Shown here piece by piece: positions 33,108-40,761 of a DNA stretch of 64,000 bases (the first letter of the stretch is position 1; each line of letters begins with the position of its first letter). Under the pieces are notes generated by a model. The model did no database searches. It saw nothing but the letters and a program-made list of their open reading frames with translations, and was not told the DNA's origin. The position numbers and the translations under genes are program-made. This stretch comes from Bernardetia sp042180575 (lineage in GTDB: Bacteria > Bacteroidota > Bacteroidia > Cytophagales > Bernardetiaceae): positions 4,278,001 to 4,342,000 of the forward strand of contig NZ_CP170094.1 of the NCBI RefSeq assembly GCF_042180575.1. Reading direction: 5' to 3'.

Positions 33108-34331
33108 ATGAATCAAATTTATATTTTTTGGATTATTTTAGGAATCAGTCTTGTTCTACAAGGTAGTTTTTTTGTCGTAATTTTTAAATTACTTCTTACT
33201 AGAAATAATAAAAAAGAATTTCCTAAAAACAATACTCAAAAAACTGTTTCTGTTGTTATTGCAGCAAGAAATGAAGCTCATAATTTAGAGCAATTACTTT
33301 TTTCTGTTTTCAATCAAAGTTATAGTAATTTTGAAGTAATTCTAGTCAATGACCGTTCGGAAGATAATTCTCTAGAAATTTTAGAAAAATTTAAACTAGA
33401 AAACTCGGCTAAAAATTTTCATTTTATTTCTATCATAGAAAAACCTCACAACTGGAACGGGAAAAAATATGCGTTACAAACAGGAATAAAAGCTGCTAAA
33501 AATGAAATTATTTTACTGATAGATGCAGACTGCTTGCCAAAAGATGAGTTTTGGATAGAAAAAATGGCAAACTCGTTTCATAATGAAAACTCTGATAAAG
33601 AAATAAATACAGTTGTTGGAATTTCATTGTATAAAAATGAAAAGACTAATTTTCCTCATTCTATTTTAAATTGGTTTATTCAAAATGAAACACTAATTAC
33701 AGCTCTTCAATATATTTCTTTTGCTAATTTTGGAATGGCATATATGGGAGTTGGGAGAAATTTGGCATATAAAAAAAACGTTTTTTTAGAAAGCTCATCG
33801 GTGGACACACCAATGACAAAAAAAAGCAGTTTTGAAACAATCGCTTCTCAATTAGGAGGGGATGATGATTTAATTTTTTCGGAAAAGCGATTTTATAAAA
33901 ATGTAAGTATTTGTTTGGATGGACAAACAGAGAGTAAAGCACCTCAAAATTTTAGAGAATGGATACATCAAAAACGACGACATTTGGCTGTTGGAACACA
34001 CTATTCTTTTCGTCAAAAAATCATTTCTAGTATTTATCCATTGAGTATCTTTTTTTGGTATGTTGCTTTGATAGGGTTCTTGATAAATGGCTTTTATGAA
34101 GTTTTAGGTATTGAATTCTTTCGTCAGTTGCTTTTTTTTGCTATTTTGCATATATTCTACAACCAAATGCAAAATAATTACGTTTCAAGGCGTTTTGATT
34201 ATAAAAACGTTGTTAAGGGATTTTTTACTACCTTTTTCGGTTTTGAATTCGTATTTATTTTTTATTATTTCGTGGTCGGAATAGGAGCAGTTTTTTTTCC
34301 TCCCCAAACTTGGAAAACAGAACAGAAATAA
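33108..34331 (+). CDS. Family 2 glycosyltransferase with membrane helices
   Basis: 407 aa. An N-terminal helix (IYIFWIILGISLVLQGSFFV) precedes a GT-A domain: VVIAARNEAHNLEQLL, VLVNDRSEDNS, LLIDADCLP (the DxD-like site) and HQKRRHLAVG (QxxRH-type site). Three more hydrophobic helices follow at the C-terminus (YPLSIFFWYVALIGFLING and others). Processive or lipid-linked sugar transfer at the inner membrane is the usual role. The acceptor is unknown. No other glycan genes lie next to it. Confidence 0.85.
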   Translation: MNQIYIFWIILGISLVLQGSFFVVIFKLLLTRNNKKEFPKNNTQKTVSVVIAARNEAHNLEQLLFSVFNQSYSNFEVILVNDRSEDNSLEILEKFKLENSAKNFHFISIIEKPHNWNGKKYALQTGIKAAKNEIILLIDADCLPKDEFWIEKMANSFHNENSDKEINTVVGISLYKNEKTNFPHSILNWFIQNETLITALQYISFANFGMAYMGVGRNLAYKKNVFLESSSVDTPMTKKSSFETIASQLGGDDDLIFSEKRFYKNVSICLDGQTESKAPQNFREWIHQKRRHLAVGTHYSFRQKIISSIYPLSIFFWYVALIGFLINGFYEVLGIEFFRQLLFFAILHIFYNQMQNNYVSRRFDYKNVVKGFFTTFFGFEFVFIFYYFVVGIGAVFFPPQTWKTEQK

Positions 34332-34429
34332 CTTCATAATACAGTAGATTTTAAAAAGTGTGTCAAAATGACCATTTCTTACCCAGTTTGACTTAACTTT
34401 GATTTATGGATTAAAAATAGCTATATGTA

Positions 34430-34452
34430 GTTTGTGGAAACACCAACAACAG
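34430..34452. repeat. Extragenic palindrome, family A (degenerate)
   Basis: GTTTGTGGAAACACCAACAAC, a weaker copy of the GTTGGTG...CACCAAC element. It lies in the gap before the sigma factor gene. Confidence 0.4.
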
Positions 34453-34570
34453 TAAAGAAATAAAAAAACGACTAATTTTAATAAAAATTAGAAGTAGATA
34501 AAATAAAAGTTGTTTTATTAAATAAAACAACAACTCATTACAAAAAAAAGTATTTATTACACCTCTATTG

Positions 34571-35239
34571 ATGAAAGACAATAAAAAAAACTCCGAAAAT
34601 TCAGAAGAAAAAAAAAATAAAAATCCTTTATCGAATGCTGATGATAAAGAATTTTCAGACAAAGCTCTAAAAGATTTTGATTTAATTGATTTGGCAGTAA
34701 AAGGTGACCAACAAGCATACGCCGAACTAATGAATCGCTATAAAAATTCGGTGTATTTTATGCTTCTCAAAATGGTGAAAAATACAGATGATGCCGAAGA
34801 TTTGACTGTCGAAGCATTTACAAAAGCCTTTAAAAGCCTCAAGAAATTTAAGAAAGAATATACATTTAGTACGTGGCTTTTTCGTATTGCAACCAATAAC
34901 TGTATCGATTTTATTCGTAAGAAAAAATTAGAAACTCTTAGCTTGCACACACCTTACAAAAATGATTCGGGCGAACAAATTCAGATGGATGTGCCAGACC
35001 AAAATTTAACTCCACAGGAAGAGGCTATCCGAACACAAAAAATAGAAATTATTAGAAATTTTGTCGACCAGCTTCCTCCAAAATATAAAAAGCTAGTAGA
35101 ATTACGCTATTTTGATGAACTTTCTTATGATGAAATAGCAACTGAACTTGATGCACCTCTAGGAACTGTAAAAGCTCAATTACACCGAGCAAGAGAGTTG
35201 ATGTACGATTTAGTGAAGAATAAGCGTGATGTGATTTAA
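34571..35239 (+). CDS. ECF-type RNA polymerase sigma factor
   Basis: 222 aa from the ATG at 34571; a TTG just before it is less likely. The first 35 residues are a charged Lys/Asn/Glu extension. Region 2 follows (VKGDQQAYAELMNRYKNSVY, DAEDLTVEAFTKAF, TFSTWLFRIATNNCIDFIRK), and region 4 has PPKYKKLVELRYFDELSYDE IATEL with APLGTVKAQLHRAREL. No anti-sigma gene is adjacent. The following small lipoprotein is on its own transcript, because a terminator lies between. Confidence 0.9.
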   Translation: MKDNKKNSENSEEKKNKNPLSNADDKEFSDKALKDFDLIDLAVKGDQQAYAELMNRYKNSVYFMLLKMVKNTDDAEDLTVEAFTKAFKSLKKFKKEYTFSTWLFRIATNNCIDFIRKKKLETLSLHTPYKNDSGEQIQMDVPDQNLTPQEEAIRTQKIEIIRNFVDQLPPKYKKLVELRYFDELSYDEIATELDAPLGTVKAQLHRARELMYDLVKNKRDVI

Positions 35240-35248
35240 GAAATTGCT

Positions 35249-35283
35249 AAACCTACAAGACTTCTTTTTTTGTAGGTTTTTTC
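35249..35283 (+). terminator. Terminator of the sigma factor gene
   Basis: AACCTACAA / TTGTAGGTT stem followed by TTTTTC. Confidence 0.75.
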
Positions 35284-35314
35284 TTGAGCTATTTTTTATT
35301 TTATCGATTTCAAA

Positions 35315-35815
35315 ATGATTAAATACAAGCTGTATCTTTTAACTCTTTTATTTGGAGTTACTTTAGTTTCCTGTAAATCAAATATAAAAAGTGAAAAATT
35401 AACTGGTAATTTACATTATCTAACTTTCCTTGCTAAGAGAAGTCTTTATAATTTACCAGATAGTGTAGTTGAACGTATCGAATTGCGTTATAAATCCTTA
35501 CCTGACTCAACCATTGCAAAAGATACGTTATTATCGATCATAATAAATAGAAATTTAAAGAATAGTCCATACATTTTTCTAAGAAGAAAAAATGGTGAGG
35601 TAGTAACTATTTACATGGAAAAACCTCAATACGAACAGTTTACAAAATTTAGACATAAAGAATTGATTGACAATAAGCAAAAGGTCGTTATAAAACTAAA
35701 AGCCGAAAAGTTGATAGACAAATACTATAAATGTATTTCTGTGAAAAATGTGAAAGTAAAAAAAGGCGAAACTTTAGGCAGACAAAGAAAATTTTTACTT
35801 TATGAGTATGAATAA
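35315..35815 (+). CDS. Hypothetical lipoprotein
   Basis: 166 aa with a lipobox (LFGVTLVSCKSN). The mature part is basic and mixed helix/strand (DSVVERIELRYKSLPDSTIA; KIKYKCISVKNVKVKKGETL near the end). No family recognised. It stands between two terminators, so it is a single-gene unit. Confidence 0.7.
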   Translation: MIKYKLYLLTLLFGVTLVSCKSNIKSEKLTGNLHYLTFLAKRSLYNLPDSVVERIELRYKSLPDSTIAKDTLLSIIINRNLKNSPYIFLRRKNGEVVTIYMEKPQYEQFTKFRHKELIDNKQKVVIKLKAEKLIDKYYKCISVKNVKVKKGETLGRQRKFLLYEYE

Positions 35816-35818
35816 AAT

Positions 35819-35858
35819 CAAAAAGTCCTTTCATTGTAAAACAAAAGGGCTTTTTGTT
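35819..35858. terminator. Bidirectional terminator between the lipoprotein and ccmE
   Basis: AAAAGTCCTTT / AAAGGGCTTTTT stem (one G-T pair) with T-runs outward on both strands, where two genes converge. Confidence 0.65.
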
Positions 35859-35873
35859 GATTAGAAATCAATA

Positions 35874-36305
35874 CTATTTTACAGCTACCGTATTTTCTTC
35901 ATACTTAGAAGGACATTTCAAAAGAATATCAGTTACGACAAACTGTTCCTTTTCATCTTTAATTTCATATTTTCCAATCACAACGACTTTTTCAGAGCGT
36001 TTGAAATCTGTCATTGAAGGAGGGGGAGTGCTTGTAATTACACGCTGTTTTTTTCCTTTTTCATCGATAAGCTGAAATGCCATAAAATTAGCGTCTGCTA
36101 TTGGATTATATTCAATTCCGATTACTTCGCCACTTGCATTTCTAGGAAGCTCGCCCACGACGTGAATTTTGTTGTCATCGCCATCTTTAGCAATAGAAAG
36201 AGCTTTATCAAAATCTACATACTGACTAGCATTTTCGCTAGAACTGACAAAAATTCCGATACCAACAGCTATAATAACGAGTACAATTATATGTGAAATT
36301 TTCAT
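35874..36305 (-). CDS. ccmE: Cytochrome c maturation protein CcmE, CxxxY type
   Basis: 143 aa. An N-terminal membrane anchor (HIIVLVIIAVGIGIFVSS) is followed by the beta-barrel haem chaperone domain with VVGELPRNASGEVIG and MAFQLIDEKGKKQRV. The C-terminus has FVVTDILLKCPSKYEE: the haem-binding site is Cys131-x3-Tyr135 rather than the His-x3-Tyr of E. coli. The CxxxY form is known from archaea and some other bacteria. CcmE takes haem from CcmC and passes it to CcmF. It is the last gene of the ccmC-ccmD-like-ccmE set on this strand. Confidence 0.9.
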   Translation of the reverse strand: MKISHIIVLVIIAVGIGIFVSSSENASQYVDFDKALSIAKDGDDNKIHVVGELPRNASGEVIGIEYNPIADANFMAFQLIDEKGKKQRVITSTPPPSMTDFKRSEKVVVIGKYEIKDEKEQFVVTDILLKCPSKYEENTVAVK

Positions 36306-36374
36306 AGTTTATTTATGAATTTTGGTTAATTTGATTCTTAATTTTTAACGAAAAATAGCCTTGAAGCGTTGTTT

Positions 36375-36698
36375 TTAAACTTCTTTTTTAAGGTTTTTAT
36401 CAGAATAAACTAAGTCTTCTAGTTTTTTGAGTTTAGATTCTGTAACTACCAAAAAGACTACAATTCCTGCAAAAATAGTCGCTAAAACAGCTACTACTAC
36501 ATAAATTTTTCCGTCTTCTCTAAATGTATCAGCCATCGAAACTTCTGTATTTTCGTAATCTCGCTGCGTAACAGGAATTTTTCCATTTTTATTTACTTCA
36601 GTGGTTTGTTCTGTACTTGTGTCTTCATTTTGAGCAACAAGAAGCAAAGGCGAGAAAGTAAAAGAGAAAAGAAGCAAAAGTAAATATATATTTTTCAT
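36375..36698 (-). CDS. CcmD-like small membrane protein
   Basis: 107 aa. Signal peptide (MKNIYLLLLLFSFTFSPLLL, then VAQ), an acidic spacer, and one membrane helix (IYVVVAVLATIFAGIVVFLV) followed by TESKLKKLE. CcmD proteins are small one-helix subunits that help CcmC release haem-loaded CcmE. The position between ccmC and ccmE is the main evidence. The signal peptide and extra N-terminal region make it longer than proteobacterial CcmD (about 60-70 aa), which is usual for Bacteroidota versions. Confidence 0.65.
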   Translation of the reverse strand: MKNIYLLLLLFSFTFSPLLLVAQNEDTSTEQTTEVNKNGKIPVTQRDYENTEVSMADTFREDGKIYVVVAVLATIFAGIVVFLVVTESKLKKLEDLVYSDKNLKKEV

Positions 36699-36712
36699 TT
36701 GTTTTATTTTAT

Positions 36713-36741
36713 CCTCGTTGACGGCGAAGCCTCAACGACGG
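36713..36741. repeat. Extragenic palindrome, family B
   Basis: CCTCGTTGACGG CGAAGCCTCAACGACGG: CGTTGA and TCAACG arms. Related copies are at 38603-38634 and 55839-55875. It lies between ccmC and the ccmD-like gene. Confidence 0.5.
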
Positions 36742-36758
36742 TTTGTTTTGTATTATTT

Positions 36759-37430
36759 TTAATCAAAAAGAGTTTTATATTCAATTCTTCGCATTCTGAC
36801 ACGAAGCTGTGCCACCCAAACACCTAAAAGTGTCCATCCGATAATGGCAATGTAAAAGACTTTTTTCAAGTCATTGTCGTAATCATACGCACTAAAAGCA
36901 GGATTTCCTTCTGCCCCAGGGTGCAATGAGTTTACCATTCTAGGTAAAATATAAATGAGTGGAATATAGGTAGCAAAGGCAAAAATATTGAAAACAGCAC
37001 TTATTCTGCCTCGTTTTTCATCATCTGGCAAGGCACTACGCAAAAGTAAATACCCAAAATAAATCAAAAGAGCAATAGCAGAAGCATTTTGTTTTGGGTC
37101 GCCACTCCAAAATTGTCCCCACGTAAATCTTGCCCACCACATTCCTGTCAAAATTCCCAAAACACCAAAAGCAATTCCAGAATTTGCGAGTTCTACTGCC
37201 CAATCATCATGTTTTGGGTTTGAAGTTTTGAGGTAAGTAATGGAATAAATAACGGAAGCAAGTAACATCAAAACCATTCCAAACCACATAGGAACATGGA
37301 AAAATAGATTTCTGATACTTTCGTTAAGAATATTTAGTCGTGGAACTTCAACTAAAAGCCCTCCAATAATGGTATAAAAAAGGATTATTACACAAGCAAT
37401 TTTCCACCAATGTTTTTTGAGTAAATTCAT
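36759..37430 (-). CDS. ccmC: Haem transport protein CcmC
   Basis: 223 aa from the ATG at 37430 (MNLLKKHWWKIACVIILFYT); the longer frame to 37505 adds residues that do not resemble CcmC. Six membrane helices are predicted. The Trp-rich haem site is TWGQFWSGDPKQNASAIALL, and the flanking His ligands are seen in FFHVPMWFG and NSLHPGAEG. CcmC delivers haem to CcmE. ccmA, ccmB, ccmF and ccmG are not within the window, so they lie elsewhere or the system is reduced. Confidence 0.88.
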   Translation of the reverse strand: MNLLKKHWWKIACVIILFYTIIGGLLVEVPRLNILNESIRNLFFHVPMWFGMVLMLLASVIYSITYLKTSNPKHDDWAVELANSGIAFGVLGILTGMWWARFTWGQFWSGDPKQNASAIALLIYFGYLLLRSALPDDEKRGRISAVFNIFAFATYIPLIYILPRMVNSLHPGAEGNPAFSAYDYDNDLKKVFYIAIIGWTLLGVWVAQLRVRMRRIEYKTLFD

Positions 37431-37544
37431 TTTATTTTGTAGCCTACCATTTAGAGTGTGAAAATAATATTCTGCAAAATTACAACTCAAAACACCAAAG
37501 AACAAAAATAGGATAGAAAAGAAAGGCTAAAAGTTTATAAAAAA

Positions 37545-37588
37545 AGGCATAAAAAAGCCGTTGCAAATCATTCCGATATTGCAACGGT
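37545..37588 (-). terminator. Terminator upstream of ccmC, with no protein gene feeding it
   Basis: CCGTTGCAA (37558-37566) and TTGCAACGG (37579-37587) form a 9-bp stem; on the minus strand it is followed by CTTTTTTATG. Minus-strand transcripts ending here would start in the gene-free region 37589-38150. Confidence 0.6.
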
Positions 37589-38150
37589 AGAATTTTAGTT
37601 TTGTCAGAAAGCCCCCTCTCCGAAAATAACTAAATGAAAATCTTTAGTAAAAAAAGTTTATTATGAGTTTATTTCTAAGTCTTCTCTGAAGTTTCTTTGT
37701 TAAGTACTCAAAAATTCTCTTAACTTGATATTCTAAAAATACTACTATTTTATAACAAAAGCAACTCATTAGTGGAAAAAGTTGATTTTTTTGCAATATT
37801 TTTTTAAATTATCCTTATAAAGCTGATTTTCAAGTGTTTTAATAAATCAATACTGCTTTACTGCAAAGGGTTATTTGTATTATTTTACTAAAAAATTAAG
37901 GTATTTTTTATAAAAAAGTTTTTTGTGTTACTATTTTATAAACTCTCTATGAATAGTAATCAGTATTTTTGGATACAAATTTGTAAAAGTTTTTTAAAAG
38001 TAAATAGAGGAAATAAAACAAAAAATAAAGCCTTGCGTTACACTTTTAAAATGCTTTATAAGGTTTAATTATTTGCTGTAAGACGAGAAGAAGTAAAGGT
38101 TTAGAATTAAAAAGTAAACCTAAAAGTTATCTCAAAAAAATACGACAACT
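37589..38150. other. AT-rich intergenic region, possible small RNA on the minus strand
   Basis: About 560 bp with no protein frame. The minus strand just before the terminator has a GC-rich patch (CGGAGAGGGGGCTTTCTGAC) and a possible hairpin around 37645-37690, which would suit a small RNA ending at the 37545 terminator. I could not find a clear promoter for it. Confidence 0.3.
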
Positions 38151-38153
38151 AAC

Positions 38154-38183
38154 TTGTTTAGAATGAATAACTTATTACCTTTG
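38154..38183 (+). promoter_or_regulatory. Promoter of the 38298 gene
   Basis: TTG (38154-38156), 19 bp, then TACCTTTG (38176-38183): Bacteroidota-type promoter, leaving a leader of about 110 nt. Confidence 0.5.
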
Positions 38184-38297
38184 CAGCCTTATTAAAAAAT
38201 CAGTCTTATGAGTAAACCTATATAAATCTAGCTTATGCTGAGATAAATTACTGATTAAAATTTTAAATTATTACAAAAAAAATACAAATATAAGCCT

Positions 38298-38519
38298 ATG
38301 TATTGGACACTAGAACTTGCATCTTATTTAGAAGATGCTCCTTGGCCAGCCACTAAAGATGAATTAATTGATTATGGGACACGTACAGGTGCGCCTATGG
38401 AAGTAGTGGAAAATCTACAAGATTTAGAAGATGATGGCGAGCCTTACGAAAATATCGAAGAGATTTGGCCTGATTATCCAACTAAAGACGACTTCTTTTT
38501 TAATGAAGATGAATATTAA
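38298..38519 (+). CDS. DUF2795-like small acidic protein
   Basis: 73 aa. It is Asp/Glu-rich with a YLEDAPWPATKDELIDY core, the pattern of DUF2795 proteins, whose helical core is often repeated. It ends in DDFFFNEDEY. The function is unknown. The next gene is hemE after 130 bp with its own -7 box (TACTTTTG, 38566-38573), so the two probably have separate transcripts. Confidence 0.75.
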   Translation: MYWTLELASYLEDAPWPATKDELIDYGTRTGAPMEVVENLQDLEDDGEPYENIEEIWPDYPTKDDFFFNEDEY

Positions 38520-38602
38520 TCATTAAATTGAACGAATAACCTAACTTTATAAACTCCCTTTTGCTTACTTTTGTATCGAAATGGAGTTTTTTATTTTTTA
38601 TT

Positions 38603-38634
38603 AACCGTCAACGAGGTTAAAACCGTCGTTGAGG
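38603..38634. repeat. Extragenic palindrome, family B
   Basis: AACCGTCAACGAGG TTAAAACCGTCGTTGAGG, located in the hemE leader, 15 bp before its start codon, so it may affect translation. Confidence 0.5.
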
Positions 38635-38648
38635 ATTATGTTCCAATT

Positions 38649-39680
38649 ATGACGACCCTACAAAACGATTTACTTTTAAGAACAGCAAGAGGAGAACAAA
38701 CAGAACGTGCGCCTGTCTGGACAATGCGCCAAGCTGGTAGAATCTTGCCTGAATATAGAGAACTAAGAGCAAAATTAAGTGGATTTATTGAGCTTGTTAC
38801 TACGCCACATTTGGCAGCCGAAGTAACTATTCAGCCTGTCGATAGACTGGGAGTAGATGCAGCCATTATTTTTTCGGATATTTTGGTAATTCCCGAAGCA
38901 ATGGGTTTGCCTTACGAAATGGTAGAAAAAGTAGGACCTCGCTTTCCTCAAACTATCAAAACAGAAAGTGATGTCAAAAAAATGACTACGGATGGAATTG
39001 AAGAGAAATTGAGTTATGTAACCGAAGCCATTTCTATTACTAAAAAAGAATTGAATGGACGTGTTCCCCTCATTGGTTTTGCTGGTGCGCCTTTCACGCT
39101 TTTTTGTTATATGATAGAAGGAAAAGGCTCAAAGACTTTTTCAAAACCTCGTGGATTACTTTATGAGAATCCAAAATTAGCGCATCAATTACTCCAAAAA
39201 ATTACAGATTCGACAATCATTTATCTAAAAGCTCAAATAAGAGCAGGTGCAGATATTGTACAGGTTTTTGATTCGTGGGCTGGTGTTTTGGGACTGGAAC
39301 AGTACAAAGAATTTAGTTTGAAATACATTCAGCAAATTGTAGAAGCGATTGATGAAGTGCCTACTATTGTTTTTGGAAAAGACCAACATGCAGCTAGAGC
39401 CGATTTTGGAAAACTAAATTGTCATGTAGTTGGAATGGACTGGACAATGCCGATTGAAGAATCAAGAAAATTGATAGGAAACGACAAAGTTTTGCAAGGA
39501 AATCTTGACCCTTGTGTTTTGTATGGTTCGTATGAAACTATAGAAGCAGAAACGAAGAAAATGCTTACTTCTTTTGGAAAAGGAAAACATATTGCCAATC
39601 TTGGTCATGGCGTTTATCCAGATTTAGATTTTAATAAAGTCAAGCATTTTATTGATACTGTTAAGGCTTGGAAGTATTAG
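38649..39680 (+). CDS. hemE: Uroporphyrinogen decarboxylase
   Basis: 343 aa from the ATG at 38649. A longer frame from a TTG at 38571 would read through the palindrome and is unlikely. HemE removes four carboxylates from uroporphyrinogen III to give coproporphyrinogen III. Family motifs: RAPVWTMRQAGR (about residues 19-30), FSDILVIPEAMG with the catalytic Asp, GFAGAPFTLFCYM, and FDSWAG. The C-terminus has GNLDPC and GHGVYPD. Together with ccmC-E it shows haem synthesis and use clustered here. Confidence 0.95.
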   Translation: MTTLQNDLLLRTARGEQTERAPVWTMRQAGRILPEYRELRAKLSGFIELVTTPHLAAEVTIQPVDRLGVDAAIIFSDILVIPEAMGLPYEMVEKVGPRFPQTIKTESDVKKMTTDGIEEKLSYVTEAISITKKELNGRVPLIGFAGAPFTLFCYMIEGKGSKTFSKPRGLLYENPKLAHQLLQKITDSTIIYLKAQIRAGADIVQVFDSWAGVLGLEQYKEFSLKYIQQIVEAIDEVPTIVFGKDQHAARADFGKLNCHVVGMDWTMPIEESRKLIGNDKVLQGNLDPCVLYGSYETIEAETKKMLTSFGKGKHIANLGHGVYPDLDFNKVKHFIDTVKAWKY

Positions 39681-39812
39681 GAAAAAAGAAAAGAATTAGC
39701 TCTTATCTAATATTGGACTGGTAATAAATTAGACTTCGTATGTATCAAATTTTATCCTGTAATAAGTTTTTATTGCTATCAGTCCAAAATCTATTAAGAG
39801 TCAAAAACAAAA

Positions 39813-39850
39813 CTCCTATTTTAGTTCTTATGCTATTATAGGATTTTTTT
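39813..39850 (+). terminator. Terminator of hemE
   Basis: TCCTAT / ATAGGA stem followed by a T-run; the stem is short, so confidence is limited. A further inverted repeat (TTGGACTG / CAGTCCAA) lies just upstream, at about 39714 and 39779. Confidence 0.45.
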
Positions 39851-39876
39851 ATTTTTTCAAACCAATCTCAAAAAAA

Positions 39877-40716
39877 ATGACATTACATACAATAGATACA
39901 GGACTTTTTAAATTAGATGGTGGAGCAATGTTTGGCGTTGTACCGAAGGTAATGTGGCAAAAACTCAATCCTGCTGACCAAAACAATATGTGTACGTGGG
40001 CAATGCGTTGTCTTTTGATAGAAGATTCAAATAAACTTATTCTTATCGATACAGGAATAGGTAATAAGCAAGACGAAAAATTTACTGGTCATTTTCATTT
40101 GCATGGCGAGGATTCTTTAGAAAATTCATTAAAACAAAAAGGCTTTTCTACTTCTGATATTACAGACGTTTTTCTTACTCATTTGCATTTTGACCACTGT
40201 GGAGGAGCAATAAAAAGAAAAAAAGACAAACTCATTCCTGTTTTTGATGAGGCTACTTATTGGTCAAATACAGAACATTGGAACTGGGCTATTGAACCAA
40301 ACCCACGAGAAAAAGCGTCATTTTTGAAAGAAAATATTCTTCCCATAAAAGAAAGTGGACAATTAAAACTTCTTTCTAGTAATCAAAAAAATGATTCCTT
40401 GCCTTTTGATTTGCGTTTTGTGGATGGACATACCGAAAAACAAATGTTGCCTCAACTAAAATACAAAGACAGAACGATTGTTTTTTGTGCGGACCTTATT
40501 CCATCGGTTCATCATGTGCGTTTGCCTTATATTATGGCGTATGATATGAGACCTTTAAAGACACTTACTGAAAAAGAAGAGTTACTAAATGAAGCTGTCG
40601 AAAATGATTATATTTTATTTTTCGAACACGACCCAATAAATCAATGTTGTACATTACAAAAAACTGACAGAGGAATTATGCCAAAAGAAATTGGAAAACT
40701 GAGTGATTTTGTGTAG
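39877..40716 (+). CDS. MBL-fold metallo-hydrolase
   Basis: 279 aa. The zinc site H102-L-H104-F-D106-H107 (LTHLHFDHCGGA) is intact, with further ligands likely at VDGHTEKQ and CADLIPSVHH and the final FFEHDP. This arrangement resembles the glyoxalase II/lactonase-like group (N-acyl homoserine lactonase or quinolone-resistance-type hydrolases), but the substrate is not predictable. A 45-bp gap separates it from the large sensor gene. Co-transcription is possible. Confidence 0.85.
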   Translation: MTLHTIDTGLFKLDGGAMFGVVPKVMWQKLNPADQNNMCTWAMRCLLIEDSNKLILIDTGIGNKQDEKFTGHFHLHGEDSLENSLKQKGFSTSDITDVFLTHLHFDHCGGAIKRKKDKLIPVFDEATYWSNTEHWNWAIEPNPREKASFLKENILPIKESGQLKLLSSNQKNDSLPFDLRFVDGHTEKQMLPQLKYKDRTIVFCADLIPSVHHVRLPYIMAYDMRPLKTLTEKEELLNEAVENDYILFFEHDPINQCCTLQKTDRGIMPKEIGKLSDFV

Positions 40717-40761
40717 TTTGTGAACATGTAAATTCCCCTTTTTACATTCCCTTTACTCTAT

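Noticed and set aside
37589..38297. tRNA or rRNA gene in the large gap before the DUF2795 gene
   Set aside because: No cloverleaf or conserved rRNA sequence was seen when reading both strands; only a terminator and a promoter.
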